A stretch of 64,000 nt of DNA from NCBI RefSeq assembly GCF_024919275.1, contig NZ_JANWGH010000003.1, forward strand, positions 595,677 to 659,676, given 5' to 3'. The stretch comes from Algoriphagus limi (GTDB lineage Bacteria > Bacteroidota > Bacteroidia > Cytophagales > Cyclobacteriaceae). The notes below the pieces were generated by a model. The model saw only the letters and a program-made list of their open reading frames with translations, did not search any database and was not told where the DNA came from. The position numbers and the translations under genes are program-made. Shown piece after piece: positions 8,666 through 17,422 of the stretch. Positions within the stretch are counted from its first letter, which is position 1; the number at the start of each line of letters is the position of its first letter.

Positions 8666-8950
8666 ATGGAGACTCTTGCAATACGCATTAAAATCGGTGA
8701 CCGGGAATATCCCATGCGGGTAAAAGCGGAAGACGAAGCCAAAATTCGGCATGCGGGCAAGTTGATAAATGAGAAGCTGAGGAAATATAAATCGGAGTTT
8801 GGACTTGATGATAATCAGGATTTACTGGCAATGGTAGCCTTTGACTGCATGGTGGAGTCGCTGGAAACCAATGAGGTAAATACAGAAGATAGTGAGCATA
8901 TCAGAGCCAGTTTAGCCCAAATCAACTCCTTGCTTTCCCAAGCGTTATAA
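8666..8950 (+). CDS. zapA: Cell division protein ZapA
   Basis: 94 residues, matching ZapA length. The N-terminal beta-rich head starts ETLAIRIKIGDREYPMRV, followed by EDEAKIRHAGKLINEKL, and the C-terminal helix forms the antiparallel tetramer stalk (MVAFDCMVESLETNEV). ZapA bundles FtsZ filaments at midcell. It directly follows the coiled-coil gene and lies 69 bp before rny, so pheT, coiled coil, zapA and perhaps rny may share a transcript. Confidence 0.88.
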   Translation: METLAIRIKIGDREYPMRVKAEDEAKIRHAGKLINEKLRKYKSEFGLDDNQDLLAMVAFDCMVESLETNEVNTEDSEHIRASLAQINSLLSQAL

Positions 8951-9019
8951 TTGTTGAATTCCCACTGATTTTCCGAATTTTTAGGATTCCCGACAGGTCA
9001 AATAAATACCAAAATACCT

Positions 9020-10585
9020 ATGGGAGAAGTGTTATATATCATCCTGGCCGGCCTGGTAGGTCTTGGCGCAGGTGCAGCGCTAGCGAGCGTTTTGATAAAA
9101 AATAAGCATCAAAAATTAGAGGAGGAGACCAAAGAAAAGGTCAAGTCCATGTTGCGGGAGGCAGAGATTTCTGCAGAGTCTATCAAGAAGGATAAAATCC
9201 TAGAAGCCAAAGAGAAGTACTTGAAGCTCAAAGCTGAGTTTGATGAGGAAGTATCGCACAAGAAAAACATCATCATCACCAATGAAAACAAACTGAAGCA
9301 GCGTGAGCAACAGCTATCCAAGGAACTGGAGCAAGTGAAGCGAAAAGAAGCTGAGTTGGATAGTAAGAAGGAAAACCTGGATGCTCAACTTCATGCTGTA
9401 AAAGTGAAAAAAGATGAGCTCGATCGGGTGACTAATCAGCGAATCGCAGATCTTGAAAAAATTGCAGGATTGACTCGAGAAGAAGCCCGAGATCAATTGG
9501 TGCAGATGCTTACTGATGAGGCGCAAAGTAAAGCCTCTTCCCGCATCAAAGATATCTTAGATGAGGCAAAACTATCTGCTACCAAGCAAGCCAAAAAGAT
9601 TGTTTTAGACACCATTCAGCGTACAGCTACTGAGCATGCGATTGAAAACTGTGTCTCTGTTTTTAATATCGAAAGTGACGATATCAAAGGAAAAATTATC
9701 GGCCGGGAAGGTAGAAATATCCGGGCTTTGGAAGCTGCTACAGGTGTTGAAATTATCGTTGACGATACGCCTGAAGCGATCATTATTTCAGGCTTCGACC
9801 CAGTAAGAAGAGAGATTGCTCGGCTTTCACTTCACAGATTGGTTCAGGATGGTCGAATTCACCCTGCCCGAATTGAAGAGGTGGTTGCAAAAACCGAAAA
9901 GAACATTGAAGAAGAAATCGTTGAAATCGGTGAGCGAACCTGTATCGATTTGGGAGTTCATGGATTACACCCTGAATTGATCAAGATGGTGGGCCGAATG
10001 AGATTCCGATCTTCTTATGGTCAGAACTTACTTCAGCACTCTAAAGAAACAGCGAAGTTGGCGGCTATTATGGCTGCAGAAATGGGGCTTAATGCCAAGC
10101 TTGCCAAGCGTGCTGGATTGCTGCATGATATCGGAAAAGTATGGCATGAAGAGCAGGAACTTCCGCATGCTATTCTAGGAATGGAATTGGCAAAGCGATA
10201 CAAAGAGCATCCTGAAGTTTGCAATGCAATCGGCGCGCACCATGATGAAATCGAGATGACCTCTATGATTTCACCGATTGTACAAGCCTCCGATGCTATC
10301 TCCGGTTCAAGACCAGGAGCTCGTCGAGAAATCATGGACAGCTATATTAAGCGTCTCAAAGAACTTGAAGAATTGGCGCTTGGATTTGATGGAGTGAATA
10401 AATGTTTTGCAATGCAGGCCGGTCGTGAATTACGTGTCTTGGTAGATGCTGAAAATGTAGACGATCAAACTGCCAGCAAGCTTTCCTTCGACATTTCACA
10501 GAAGATTGAGAAGGAAATGCAGTATCCGGGGCAAATAAAAATCACAGTAATTCGTGAAATGCGAGCCGTGAATTATGCACGATAA
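9020..10585 (+). CDS. rny: Ribonuclease Y
   Basis: 521 residues, typical for RNase Y. An N-terminal transmembrane helix (residues 4-26) anchors it to the membrane. A long charged coiled coil follows to about residue 170, then a KH RNA-binding domain with [15 protein letters not shown], then an HD phosphohydrolase domain with [13 protein letters not shown] and [10 protein letters not shown]. It ends with the conserved [18 protein letters not shown]. The enzyme initiates mRNA decay by endonucleolytic cuts. A hairpin terminator follows 12 bp downstream. Confidence 0.97.
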   Translation: MGEVLYIILAGLVGLGAGAALASVLIKNKHQKLEEETKEKVKSMLREAEISAESIKKDKILEAKEKYLKLKAEFDEEVSHKKNIIITNENKLKQREQQLSKELEQVKRKEAELDSKKENLDAQLHAVKVKKDELDRVTNQRIADLEKIAGLTREEARDQLVQMLTDEAQSKASSRIKDILDEAKLSATKQAKKIVLDTIQRTATEHAIENCVSVFNIESDDIKGKIIGREGRNIRALEAATGVEIIVDDTPEAIIISGFDPVRREIARLSLHRLVQDGRIHPARIEEVVAKTEKNIEEEIVEIGERTCIDLGVHGLHPELIKMVGRMRFRSSYGQNLLQHSKETAKLAAIMAAEMGLNAKLAKRAGLLHDIGKVWHEEQELPHAILGMELAKRYKEHPEVCNAIGAHHDEIEMTSMISPIVQASDAISGSRPGARREIMDSYIKRLKELEELALGFDGVNKCFAMQAGRELRVLVDAENVDDQTASKLSFDISQKIEKEMQYPGQIKITVIREMRAVNYAR

Positions 10586-10597
10586 ATAATAGATTAG

Positions 10598-10627
10598 AAA
10601 GGTAGTTGGGGTCTCAGCTACCTTTTT
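10598..10627 (+). terminator. Rho-independent terminator of rny
   Basis: AAAGGTAG, a 12-nt loop, then CTACCTTT running into T. An 8-bp stem placed between rny and the M90 peptidase gene, only 9 bp before the latter's start codon. Confidence 0.8.
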
Positions 10628-10636
10628 TATTTGTTT

Positions 10637-11398
10637 ATGTTTCTTGTCGAAGTACTAAGTTTTGTCTCCGAAAGCATTTGGAGGATTTGGAGAGCAGTTT
10701 TTCATCACCGCCTGAACAAGGAAGAACTAGATGCTCTCGATAAATATTTCCCTTATTTTTCTCAGCTCTGTCCTACACATCAGAAAGAATTCAAGCAAAG
10801 GCTCGAATATTTATTGACGGATAAGAAATTCATCGCTCGAGGGAATCTTCTGGGAATTACTCCCGAAATGAAAGTGCTGATTGGGGCAACCATAGTTCAG
10901 GTCACCTTTGGTTATTCTAATGTTCAGCTTCGGCATTTCAAGAAAATTCTGGTTTATCCCGATACTTATTTCTCCAATATTTCAAAAGCTTTTCATCGTG
11001 GAGAAGTAAATCCCCGTTTGGGATTAATTGTACTATCCTGGTCTTGTTTTGCAAAAGGGTTGGCAGATTATGAAGACGGTGTGAATTTGGGAATTCATGA
11101 GGTAGCACACGCTCTAAAGCTGGAGAACCAGATTCGTTACAATGGCGAAAGTGATTTTTTCCATCCAGTCATTTGGGAGGAATATCAAGAGTTGGCGTTT
11201 GGAGAGCAGAAGCTAATTAGAACTGGGGTCGATGATTTTTTTCGAGAAAGAGGAGGAGAGGATTCCCATGAATTCTTCGCAGTCGCATTGGAAAATTTTT
11301 TCGAACGGCCTGAACTGTTCAAAGCTAGAAAGCCCGAGTTATATAGTGTCTTGGTGCGTTTACTTCAGCAGGATCCAATCACCTTAAAATCTGTCTAG
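10637..11398 (+). CDS. M90 (MtfA-like) zinc-dependent peptidase
   Basis: About 253 residues from the ATG at 10637; a TTG two codons upstream is possible. The zinc motif HEVAHALK is at about residue 152, followed by a glutamate-rich region (WEEYQELAFGE) and RGGEDSHEFFAVALENFF, which together match the M90/MtfA family. MtfA in enterobacteria is an aminopeptidase that also binds the Mlc repressor; the latter role should not be assumed here. The start lies immediately after the rny terminator, so its promoter must overlap that hairpin region or read-through drives it. Its last 15 bp overlap the 3' end of uxaB on the other strand. Confidence 0.82.
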   Translation: MFLVEVLSFVSESIWRIWRAVFHHRLNKEELDALDKYFPYFSQLCPTHQKEFKQRLEYLLTDKKFIARGNLLGITPEMKVLIGATIVQVTFGYSNVQLRHFKKILVYPDTYFSNISKAFHRGEVNPRLGLIVLSWSCFAKGLADYEDGVNLGIHEVAHALKLENQIRYNGESDFFHPVIWEEYQELAFGEQKLIRTGVDDFFRERGGEDSHEFFAVALENFFERPELFKARKPELYSVLVRLLQQDPITLKSV

Positions 11399-12772
11399 TT
11401 TCTGCCTTAATTTTTCCAAAGATTGGGTCAGATGAGTTTTCAAACTTGGATAGGAGTTTAAATCTTCACCCCACAGTTCTGTATTTCCCAAAACTTCTTC
11501 AATGACTTTATTTTCGTCCGGATTTTTCCAAGCCTGTTTAAAATAATCTGTGACTGATGGGAGATCATTTAGGGGAAGAGAAGTCCCTTTGAATTCACCT
11601 TTGTAGAAAAGGAAGGTGGCTGCAAAAGCCTCACAAAGCTTTTTCTGCCAGTTTCCGGTTTTTTGATGAAAAGCTAGAATAGAGGGAAGGACCCGAACCT
11701 TGAATTTTGATATGCTATTCAGAGCTATAGATTGAAGTTCATGTCGGATGAATGGATTGGCAAAGCGTTCCAAGATTTCATTAGAATAAGTCTCTAATTC
11801 ATCTTTATCCCCATCGAGAGTTGGTATGACTTCTTCGAATAAGACAGCCTTTAGCCAATTTTCTATTTCGGGGTTATCCAAACATTCCCTAACCGTTCTG
11901 AAACCTTGAAGAAAGGCAAAAGGGACTAAAGCCGTATGCGCTCCGTTTAGAATTCGGACTTTTCGAGTTCGGTAGGGAGTCAGGTCCTTTACGAATTTGA
12001 CAATCAAGCCTGCTTTATCCAATGGAAAAACTTCCGGTAACCAATCTGGCCCTTGGATTGCCCAAAAATGGAAGGGTTCCACCATGACTAGTAGCTCATC
12101 TGGAAAATGAAGTTGAGGCTGAATTTCAGAATAATTTTCTTTTGGGAAACCAGGGACAATTCGATCAACTAAGGTATCGCAGAAAGTACAAGCCTGTTTG
12201 AGCCAAATTGAAAATCTTTCTTCCAATTTCCAGGTTTTCGCATACCAAAGAATACATTTTTTTAATTCCTGCCCATTCCTTTCGATGAGTTCACAGGGTA
12301 AAAAAATCAATCCCGCTTCATCATTTCCCTTAAAATGCAAATAGCGATACCAAAGCAATTGGGTCAGTTTTCCCGGAAATGTTGTTGGGATATTTTCAAA
12401 ATTCTCATCCTCAGGATTAGTTTCAATCCCTGCTTCTGTGGTATTGGAAATGACAAATTTCAGGTCAGGATTTTCACCGATTTTTAAAAATTCCTGAAAA
12501 TCCTCTTGTGCGCAAGAATACGCAGCAATGCTGTTTATTTCCTTGAGTCGACTAACTTTTCTACCTTTTTCAATCCCCGCTTCCCAAACATGAAAACGGT
12601 TATTTTGTCGCCTCATTCGAGGATCAGCTTGTTTGGAGTGGATTTGGACGCTGTGAATTTTTCCGCTGAAAATACCCTTTTCATTAGCCACCTGAATCAT
12701 CCAATCCACAAAGCCACGGAGGAAATTTCCGTTTCCAATCTGAAGTATTTCTATGGGGCTGCTTGAATTCAT
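11384..12772 (-). CDS. uxaB: Tagaturonate reductase (altronate oxidoreductase)
   Basis: About 462 residues from the ATG at 12772; an upstream in-frame start at 12814 would overlap uxaA and is less likely. The N-terminus has the mannitol-dehydrogenase-family Rossmann start (IEILQIGNGNFLRGFVDWMI). Further motifs are SNTTEAGI and the catalytic-domain segment KVRILNGAHTALVPFAFLQG with the Lys/Asn/His set of the polyol dehydrogenase family. The enzyme reduces D-tagaturonate to D-altronate with NADH in galacturonate degradation. It starts 4 bp after the uxaA stop, forming a uxaAB operon. Confidence 0.92.
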   Translation of the reverse strand: MNSSSPIEILQIGNGNFLRGFVDWMIQVANEKGIFSGKIHSVQIHSKQADPRMRRQNNRFHVWEAGIEKGRKVSRLKEINSIAAYSCAQEDFQEFLKIGENPDLKFVISNTTEAGIETNPEDENFENIPTTFPGKLTQLLWYRYLHFKGNDEAGLIFLPCELIERNGQELKKCILWYAKTWKLEERFSIWLKQACTFCDTLVDRIVPGFPKENYSEIQPQLHFPDELLVMVEPFHFWAIQGPDWLPEVFPLDKAGLIVKFVKDLTPYRTRKVRILNGAHTALVPFAFLQGFRTVRECLDNPEIENWLKAVLFEEVIPTLDGDKDELETYSNEILERFANPFIRHELQSIALNSISKFKVRVLPSILAFHQKTGNWQKKLCEAFAATFLFYKGEFKGTSLPLNDLPSVTDYFKQAWKNPDENKVIEEVLGNTELWGEDLNSYPSLKTHLTQSLEKLRQKLDRF

Positions 12773-12776
12773 TTGA

Positions 12777-14417
12777 TTAGAGAGAAACACCCCGCTTCCA
12801 AGGAATGAAGTCATCTTGTCCTAAATCCATTGCCTTCGTAGATTTTTTACCACTTGCAATCAGGATAATTTCTTCCAGTAATTCTTCTCCAATTTCCTCA
12901 ATTGTCTTTTCTCCTGAAATAATTGCTCCTGCATCAAAATCAATAATATCCGGCATTCGCCTAGCTAAGGAATTATTGCTGGAAACTTTGATTAAAGGAG
13001 TGATTGGGTTTCCTGTCGGCGTGCCTAATCCTGTGGTAAAAAGAATGATGTTGCATCCGGAACCGGCCATTGCGGTTGTACTTTCCACATCATTTCCTGG
13101 GGTACAGAGGAGTGTAAGTCCAGACTTTTTTACATACTCCCCATAATCAAGTACATCAGCGACGGGAGAGGTCCCCCCTTTTTTTGCGGCTCCACAGGAT
13201 TTGATAGCGTCCGTGATTAAGCCGTCTTTAATGTTTCCCGGGGAAGGATTCATATCAAATCCCGAACCTACTTTTTCAGCCGCTGAGGAATAGGCTCGCA
13301 TCAATTCTGTAAATCGATTGGCGGTTTGGTCATCCACGCAGCGATCGATTAAATTTTGTTCGACGCCGCAAAGTTCAGGGAATTCGGAGAGTACAGCTTT
13401 CCCTCCCAAACTCACAACCAAATCCGAAACATGGCCTAGAACTGGATTTGCAGAAATACCGGAAAAGCCATCCGATCCCCCACATTCCAAACCAATACAT
13501 AGTTTGCTAAGAGGAGCAGGTTTTCGTTTATTTTTATTAGCGGCAGCTAGGCCCCAAAAGGTCTTTTCTATTGCCTTCGCTAAAAGCTCGGATTCCGTTC
13601 CCTCTTTTTGCTGCTCAAAAACAAATAGAGGTTTATCAAAATTAGGGTTGAATTGGTACAGTTTTTCTTTCAAAATATCTGCTTGTGAATGTTGACATCC
13701 AAGACTTAAAACAGTCGCCCCCGCCACATTTGGATTGTGAACATATCCCGCCAACAAAGCACACAAAGCCTCCGCATCCTGTCGAGTCCCACCGCATCCT
13801 CCTTGATGAGTTAAAAATTTGATTCCATCAACATTTGGAAATAATCGCTGACTAGTTGAGTTTGAAAAAGTCTCCAATTTGATTTCGGACTCTTTTTTCC
13901 CGCTTTGATATTCATGGACAAGTCCTTTCACCAAACTTTTGAAGGGGTTGGGTTTAGCGTATCCCAATTCTTCCAAAAATGCATTTCGGATCACTTCCAC
14001 ATTTCTATTTTCACAAAAGACCAATGGAATAACCAGCCAATAATTTGCCGTCCCAACTTGCCCGTCAGATCGATGAAACCCATCAAATGTTCTGTTTTCA
14101 AAACGATCGGTTTGTGGAGGATTCCAGGTATACTTTATATTTCTTCTTCCGTATTGGGCACTATCATGTTTGATGTTTTCAGTTGTTAGGAGCCCCCCTT
14201 TTGGAATGGATGCCGTTACTTTTCCCACCAAAACCCCATACATGATTACCGATTCCCCTGGTTTCAGGTCCTGCAAAGCAAATTTGTGTTTTGCCGGAAT
14301 ATCATCTTGGAGCACAACCTTTTCCTTTTCAGTTTGAATTGAATCTCCTTTATATAAATCTTGGAGAGCAACTTGTACATTGTCTAAAGGATCAATCTGC
14401 AAACTTCTGATTTTCAT
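12777..14417 (-). CDS. uxaA: Altronate dehydratase
   Basis: About 546 residues from the ATG at 14417; an in-frame ORF extends 78 bp further upstream, but MKIRSLQIDPLDNVQVALQD matches the usual UxaA start. The N-terminal SAF-like domain (about residues 1-95) is followed by a long catalytic domain with DGQVGTANYW, HQGGCGGTRQD, LGLECGGSDGFSG and PTGNPITPLIKVSSN. It dehydrates D-altronate to 2-keto-3-deoxygluconate using iron. It lies upstream of uxaB and divergent from the TRAP transporter, so import and breakdown of a uronate are probably co-regulated. The isomerase uxaC and the KDG kinase/aldolase are not in the window. Confidence 0.93.
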   Translation of the reverse strand: MKIRSLQIDPLDNVQVALQDLYKGDSIQTEKEKVVLQDDIPAKHKFALQDLKPGESVIMYGVLVGKVTASIPKGGLLTTENIKHDSAQYGRRNIKYTWNPPQTDRFENRTFDGFHRSDGQVGTANYWLVIPLVFCENRNVEVIRNAFLEELGYAKPNPFKSLVKGLVHEYQSGKKESEIKLETFSNSTSQRLFPNVDGIKFLTHQGGCGGTRQDAEALCALLAGYVHNPNVAGATVLSLGCQHSQADILKEKLYQFNPNFDKPLFVFEQQKEGTESELLAKAIEKTFWGLAAANKNKRKPAPLSKLCIGLECGGSDGFSGISANPVLGHVSDLVVSLGGKAVLSEFPELCGVEQNLIDRCVDDQTANRFTELMRAYSSAAEKVGSGFDMNPSPGNIKDGLITDAIKSCGAAKKGGTSPVADVLDYGEYVKKSGLTLLCTPGNDVESTTAMAGSGCNIILFTTGLGTPTGNPITPLIKVSSNNSLARRMPDIIDFDAGAIISGEKTIEEIGEELLEEIILIASGKKSTKAMDLGQDDFIPWKRGVSL

Positions 14418-14493
14418 TTTGGGCTTTGTTGGGGTAAAATGACAAAGCAAGATAGAAGGCTTTTGAGAAAAATAAAGTATGGTGGAATTAGAC

Positions 14494-14539
14494 AATCCTT
14501 TGGAGGATTATTTGAGATGGGAGCCAATCGCAATACGAT
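14494..14539. promoter_or_regulatory. Candidate operators between uxaA and dctP
   Basis: The 170-bp divergent intergenic region holds a perfect inverted repeat AATCCT-4 bp-AGGATT (14494-14509), nearly midway between the two starts. A second short inverted repeat, ATCG-5 bp-CGAT, follows at 14527-14539. Either could bind a regulator controlling both directions; no regulator gene is adjacent. Confidence 0.3.
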
Positions 14540-14587
14540 CATATAATTCTACTGCCAATAGTCTTTTAAAAAGTGTATTATTGTTTG

Positions 14588-15589
14588 ATGAGTAAAATTC
14601 GATTAATGCAGGCTAGAAAGGCATTTTGGATTCTTTTGTTTTCAATTGCGATTGCAGTTTCCTGCAGCGGTCCTTCTGATGTGCGAGTCATCAAAATGGG
14701 ACATGCTTTGGTTACTTCCCATCCTGTGCATGAGGCAATGCTTTTCTTGGCAAAGCGGGTGGAGGAAAAGTCCGGAGGAAAATTGAAAATCAAGGTTTAC
14801 CCAAATCAACAATTGGGTACAGAAAGGGAATTGGTTGAGCTCCTTCAAATCGGCAGCTTGGGAATGACCAAGGTTTCTTCAGCAGCTTTGGAAGGTTTTG
14901 CGCCTATGATGCAGGTGTTGGGAGTTCCTTTTCTATTTAGAGATGATGAGCATTTAACCAAAGTCCTTCGAGGTGAGATTGGTAAAAAACTCCTTTTGGA
15001 CGGTGAAAAATATTGGTTACGTGGACTTTGTTATTATGATGCTGGAAAGAGGAGTTTTTATTCTAAGGAAAAGCCAATTGAAAGCCCAGAAGATCTCAAA
15101 GGTTTGAAGGTCCGAGTAATGGAATCCAATATGGCTACCAATATGGTTCGAGCTATGGGAGGTTCGCCTACGCCTGTCGCCTATGGAGAATTGTACACAG
15201 CCCTTCAGCAAGGCATTGTGGATGGTGCCGAAAACAATCCACCAAGCCTTTACACATCCAAGCATTATGAAGTTTGCGGCTATTATTCTTTGGATGAGCA
15301 TACAGCGCTACCAGATGTGGTGATCGTTAGTACCAAAGTTTGGAATAGTTTGAGTCCTCAGGAGCAGGAATGGCTTCAGGAGGCGGCAGATGAGTCTGCA
15401 GATTACCAATATGAACTTTGGGCTGCTTCTACAAAAAAATCCCTGGAAGAATTGGAAAAGGCGGGTGTGGTTATTTCCTATCCTGACAAAGAGCCTTTCA
15501 GGAAGGCAGTAAGCGCTGTTTATGAATCCCTAAAAACTGAGCAGCCGGAAATCTATGAAATCATCCAAGAAATTCAGGAATACCAATGA
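14588..15589 (+). CDS. dctP: TRAP transporter substrate-binding protein, DctP family
   Basis: About 333 residues from the ATG at 14588 (a GTG five codons upstream is possible). The N-terminus is a lipoprotein-type signal: positive residues, hydrophobic core WILLFSIAIAV, then SCSG, so the protein is probably tethered rather than soluble. The body matches DctP: NQQLGTERELVELLQIGSLG, VLGVPFLFRD, LRGLCYYDAG, LKGLKVRVMES with the binding-site Arg, and GELYTALQQGIVDGAENNP. It captures an organic acid for the adjacent permease. Its position divergent from uxaAB suggests a hexuronate ligand (inference). It overlaps dctQ by 4 bp (ATGA). Confidence 0.92.
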   Translation: MSKIRLMQARKAFWILLFSIAIAVSCSGPSDVRVIKMGHALVTSHPVHEAMLFLAKRVEEKSGGKLKIKVYPNQQLGTERELVELLQIGSLGMTKVSSAALEGFAPMMQVLGVPFLFRDDEHLTKVLRGEIGKKLLLDGEKYWLRGLCYYDAGKRSFYSKEKPIESPEDLKGLKVRVMESNMATNMVRAMGGSPTPVAYGELYTALQQGIVDGAENNPPSLYTSKHYEVCGYYSLDEHTALPDVVIVSTKVWNSLSPQEQEWLQEAADESADYQYELWAASTKKSLEELEKAGVVISYPDKEPFRKAVSAVYESLKTEQPEIYEIIQEIQEYQ

Positions 15590-16083
15590 GTCAACTGTTT
15601 TCATTAAAAAGGAAAAGTCAAATTGATCGAGTTATTGCTACGGCTTTAGTTGGGTTGATGGCTTTGATGGTTATCAATGTGACTTGGCAGGTAGTTTCTC
15701 GTTATGTCTTTCAAAATCCAAGTTCGTTTACTGATGAACTTGCCCGATATATGTTGATATGGGTTGGAATGCTTGGAGCAGCTTACGTTGCCGGAAAGGA
15801 TCAGCATTTAGCGATTGATATTGTTTTGAGTAAAATGAACGGTTCACAAATTCGAGGAACAAGAATTCTGATTCATCTTTTCGTATTGCTATTCGCTTTG
15901 GTAGCCATGTTTATTGGTGGAAGTAACTTGGTTTACATCACCTTTACCTTAGGGCAAACCTCCGCTGCATTGAAAATTCCGCTAGCCTATGTGTATGCCA
16001 TTATTCCTATTAGTGGGCTTTTGGTGATTTACTATCAAGCAATGGCTATTTTCTTTTTGAAATCATCCCAACCAAGCACTTGA
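15586..16083 (+). CDS. dctQ: TRAP transporter small permease, DctQ family
   Basis: 165 residues with four predicted membrane helices (about 16-38, 50-70, 89-111, 127-150). The segment FTDELARYMLIWVGMLGAAY, with FxDExARxxxxW, is the DctQ hallmark. It forms the membrane complex with the large permease downstream. It overlaps dctP by 4 bp and is separated from dctM by 1 bp, so the three genes form one transcription unit. Confidence 0.92.
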   Translation: MSQLFSLKRKSQIDRVIATALVGLMALMVINVTWQVVSRYVFQNPSSFTDELARYMLIWVGMLGAAYVAGKDQHLAIDIVLSKMNGSQIRGTRILIHLFVLLFALVAMFIGGSNLVYITFTLGQTSAALKIPLAYVYAIIPISGLLVIYYQAMAIFFLKSSQPST

Positions 16084-16084
16084 T

Positions 16085-17380
16085 ATGGAGACTTTAAGCA
16101 TTTTGGTTTTGGTTATTTCATTCTTGTTCTTTTTGGGAATAGGAGTGCCTGTGGCTTGGAGCTTGGGACTTTCAAGTTTGTTGACACTATTAGTAACAGT
16201 TTCAGCACTACCTGCAGCTACTACTATAGCCCAGCGAATGGGGACAGGATTGGACAGTTTTTCACTACTTGCTATTCCCTTTTTCATTTTAGCTGGGGAA
16301 CTTATGAATAGGGGAGGAATAGCAAATCGGTTGATCGAATTTGCAAAGGCCCTTACAGGAAGATTACCAGGAGGCTTGCTTCATGTGAATGTAATCGCGG
16401 CCATGTTGATGGGAGCAATCGCAGGTTCGGCAGTAGCAGCAGCTTCTTCCATGGGAGGGATTTTGGGAAAAAGAATGGAGAAGGAAGGATATCCAAAGGA
16501 ATTAGGGGCGGCTGTGAATATTACTTCTTCTACTACTGGTCTGATTATCCCACCTTCCAATGTACTGATTGTCTATTCTTTAGCCTCAGGAGGAGTTTCA
16601 GTAGCAGCTTTATTTGTGGCAGGTTATGTGCCCGGACTTTTGGTGGGATTGATGTTGATGATCACAGCCGCGGTTTTGGTGAAGATCAAGAAATTACCTT
16701 CGGGTGAGTCTTCTTCCTTTAGACATTTGCTTTCAACTTTTTGGAAGGCAATTCCAAGCTTGTTCTTGTTGATTGTGGTTATAGGAGGAATTGTTGCTGG
16801 AGTTTTTACAGCCACAGAAGCATCAGCAATTGCGGTATTGTATGCTTTGGGGCTTTCTTTGATTTATAGAGAATTGAAAGTTTCTCAGCTTCCATCAGTT
16901 TTGTTGAAGTCAGCAGAAACAACGGCCGTTGTTATGTTGCTGATTGCTACTTCTATGGCGATGTCTTGGGTGATGTCCGCAGAAGAAATCCCTCAACAAA
17001 TAGCAAATTCCCTTCTATCACTGAGTGATAACATCGTGGTCATCTTAATCATGATCAATCTGATTCTATTGTTTGTTGGGGTTTTTATGGATATGACTCC
17101 TGCTGTATTGATCTTCACTCCGATTTTTCTCCCAGTAGTGACTAAGCTCGGAGTAGATCCTGTTCATTTTGGAATCATGATGGTGTTGAATCTTTGTATA
17201 GGTCTTTGTACACCTCCTGTAGGTTCTATCTTATTTATAGGAGTGGGTGTAGCACAAACCAGTATTCAAAAAGTTCTCAAGCCATTACTTCCTTTCTTTT
17301 TTGCGATGATATTGGCTTTGATTTTAATTATGCTTTTTCCGCAAATAAGTCTTTGGCTACCCGAATTATTTGGGGTATAA
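16085..17380 (+). CDS. dctM: TRAP transporter large permease, DctM family
   Basis: 431 residues, the usual length, with about 11-13 hydrophobic helices. Conserved DctM motifs include LLAIPFFILAGELMNRGGIANRL, GAIAGSAVAAASSMGGI, TGLIIPPSNVLIVYS and FVGVFMDMTPAVLIFTPI. It is the sodium-driven translocation channel of the TRAP system in the inner membrane. It is the last gene of dctPQM; a strong bidirectional terminator follows 4 bp after the stop. Confidence 0.94.
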   Translation: METLSILVLVISFLFFLGIGVPVAWSLGLSSLLTLLVTVSALPAATTIAQRMGTGLDSFSLLAIPFFILAGELMNRGGIANRLIEFAKALTGRLPGGLLHVNVIAAMLMGAIAGSAVAAASSMGGILGKRMEKEGYPKELGAAVNITSSTTGLIIPPSNVLIVYSLASGGVSVAALFVAGYVPGLLVGLMLMITAAVLVKIKKLPSGESSSFRHLLSTFWKAIPSLFLLIVVIGGIVAGVFTATEASAIAVLYALGLSLIYRELKVSQLPSVLLKSAETTAVVMLLIATSMAMSWVMSAEEIPQQIANSLLSLSDNIVVILIMINLILLFVGVFMDMTPAVLIFTPIFLPVVTKLGVDPVHFGIMMVLNLCIGLCTPPVGSILFIGVGVAQTSIQKVLKPLLPFFFAMILALILIMLFPQISLWLPELFGV

Positions 17381-17384
17381 AATG

Positions 17385-17418
17385 AAAGGAGGGTTTTCGA
17401 AAAACCCTCCTTTTTTTT
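17385..17418 (+). terminator. Strong bidirectional terminator after dctM
   Basis: AAAGGAGGGTTTT, loop CGA, AAAACCCTCCTTT and a T-run. The 13-bp perfect stem has T-rich flanks in both orientations, so it can also end the convergent isomerase pseudogene transcript. Confidence 0.92.
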
Positions 17419-17422
17419 GTTT

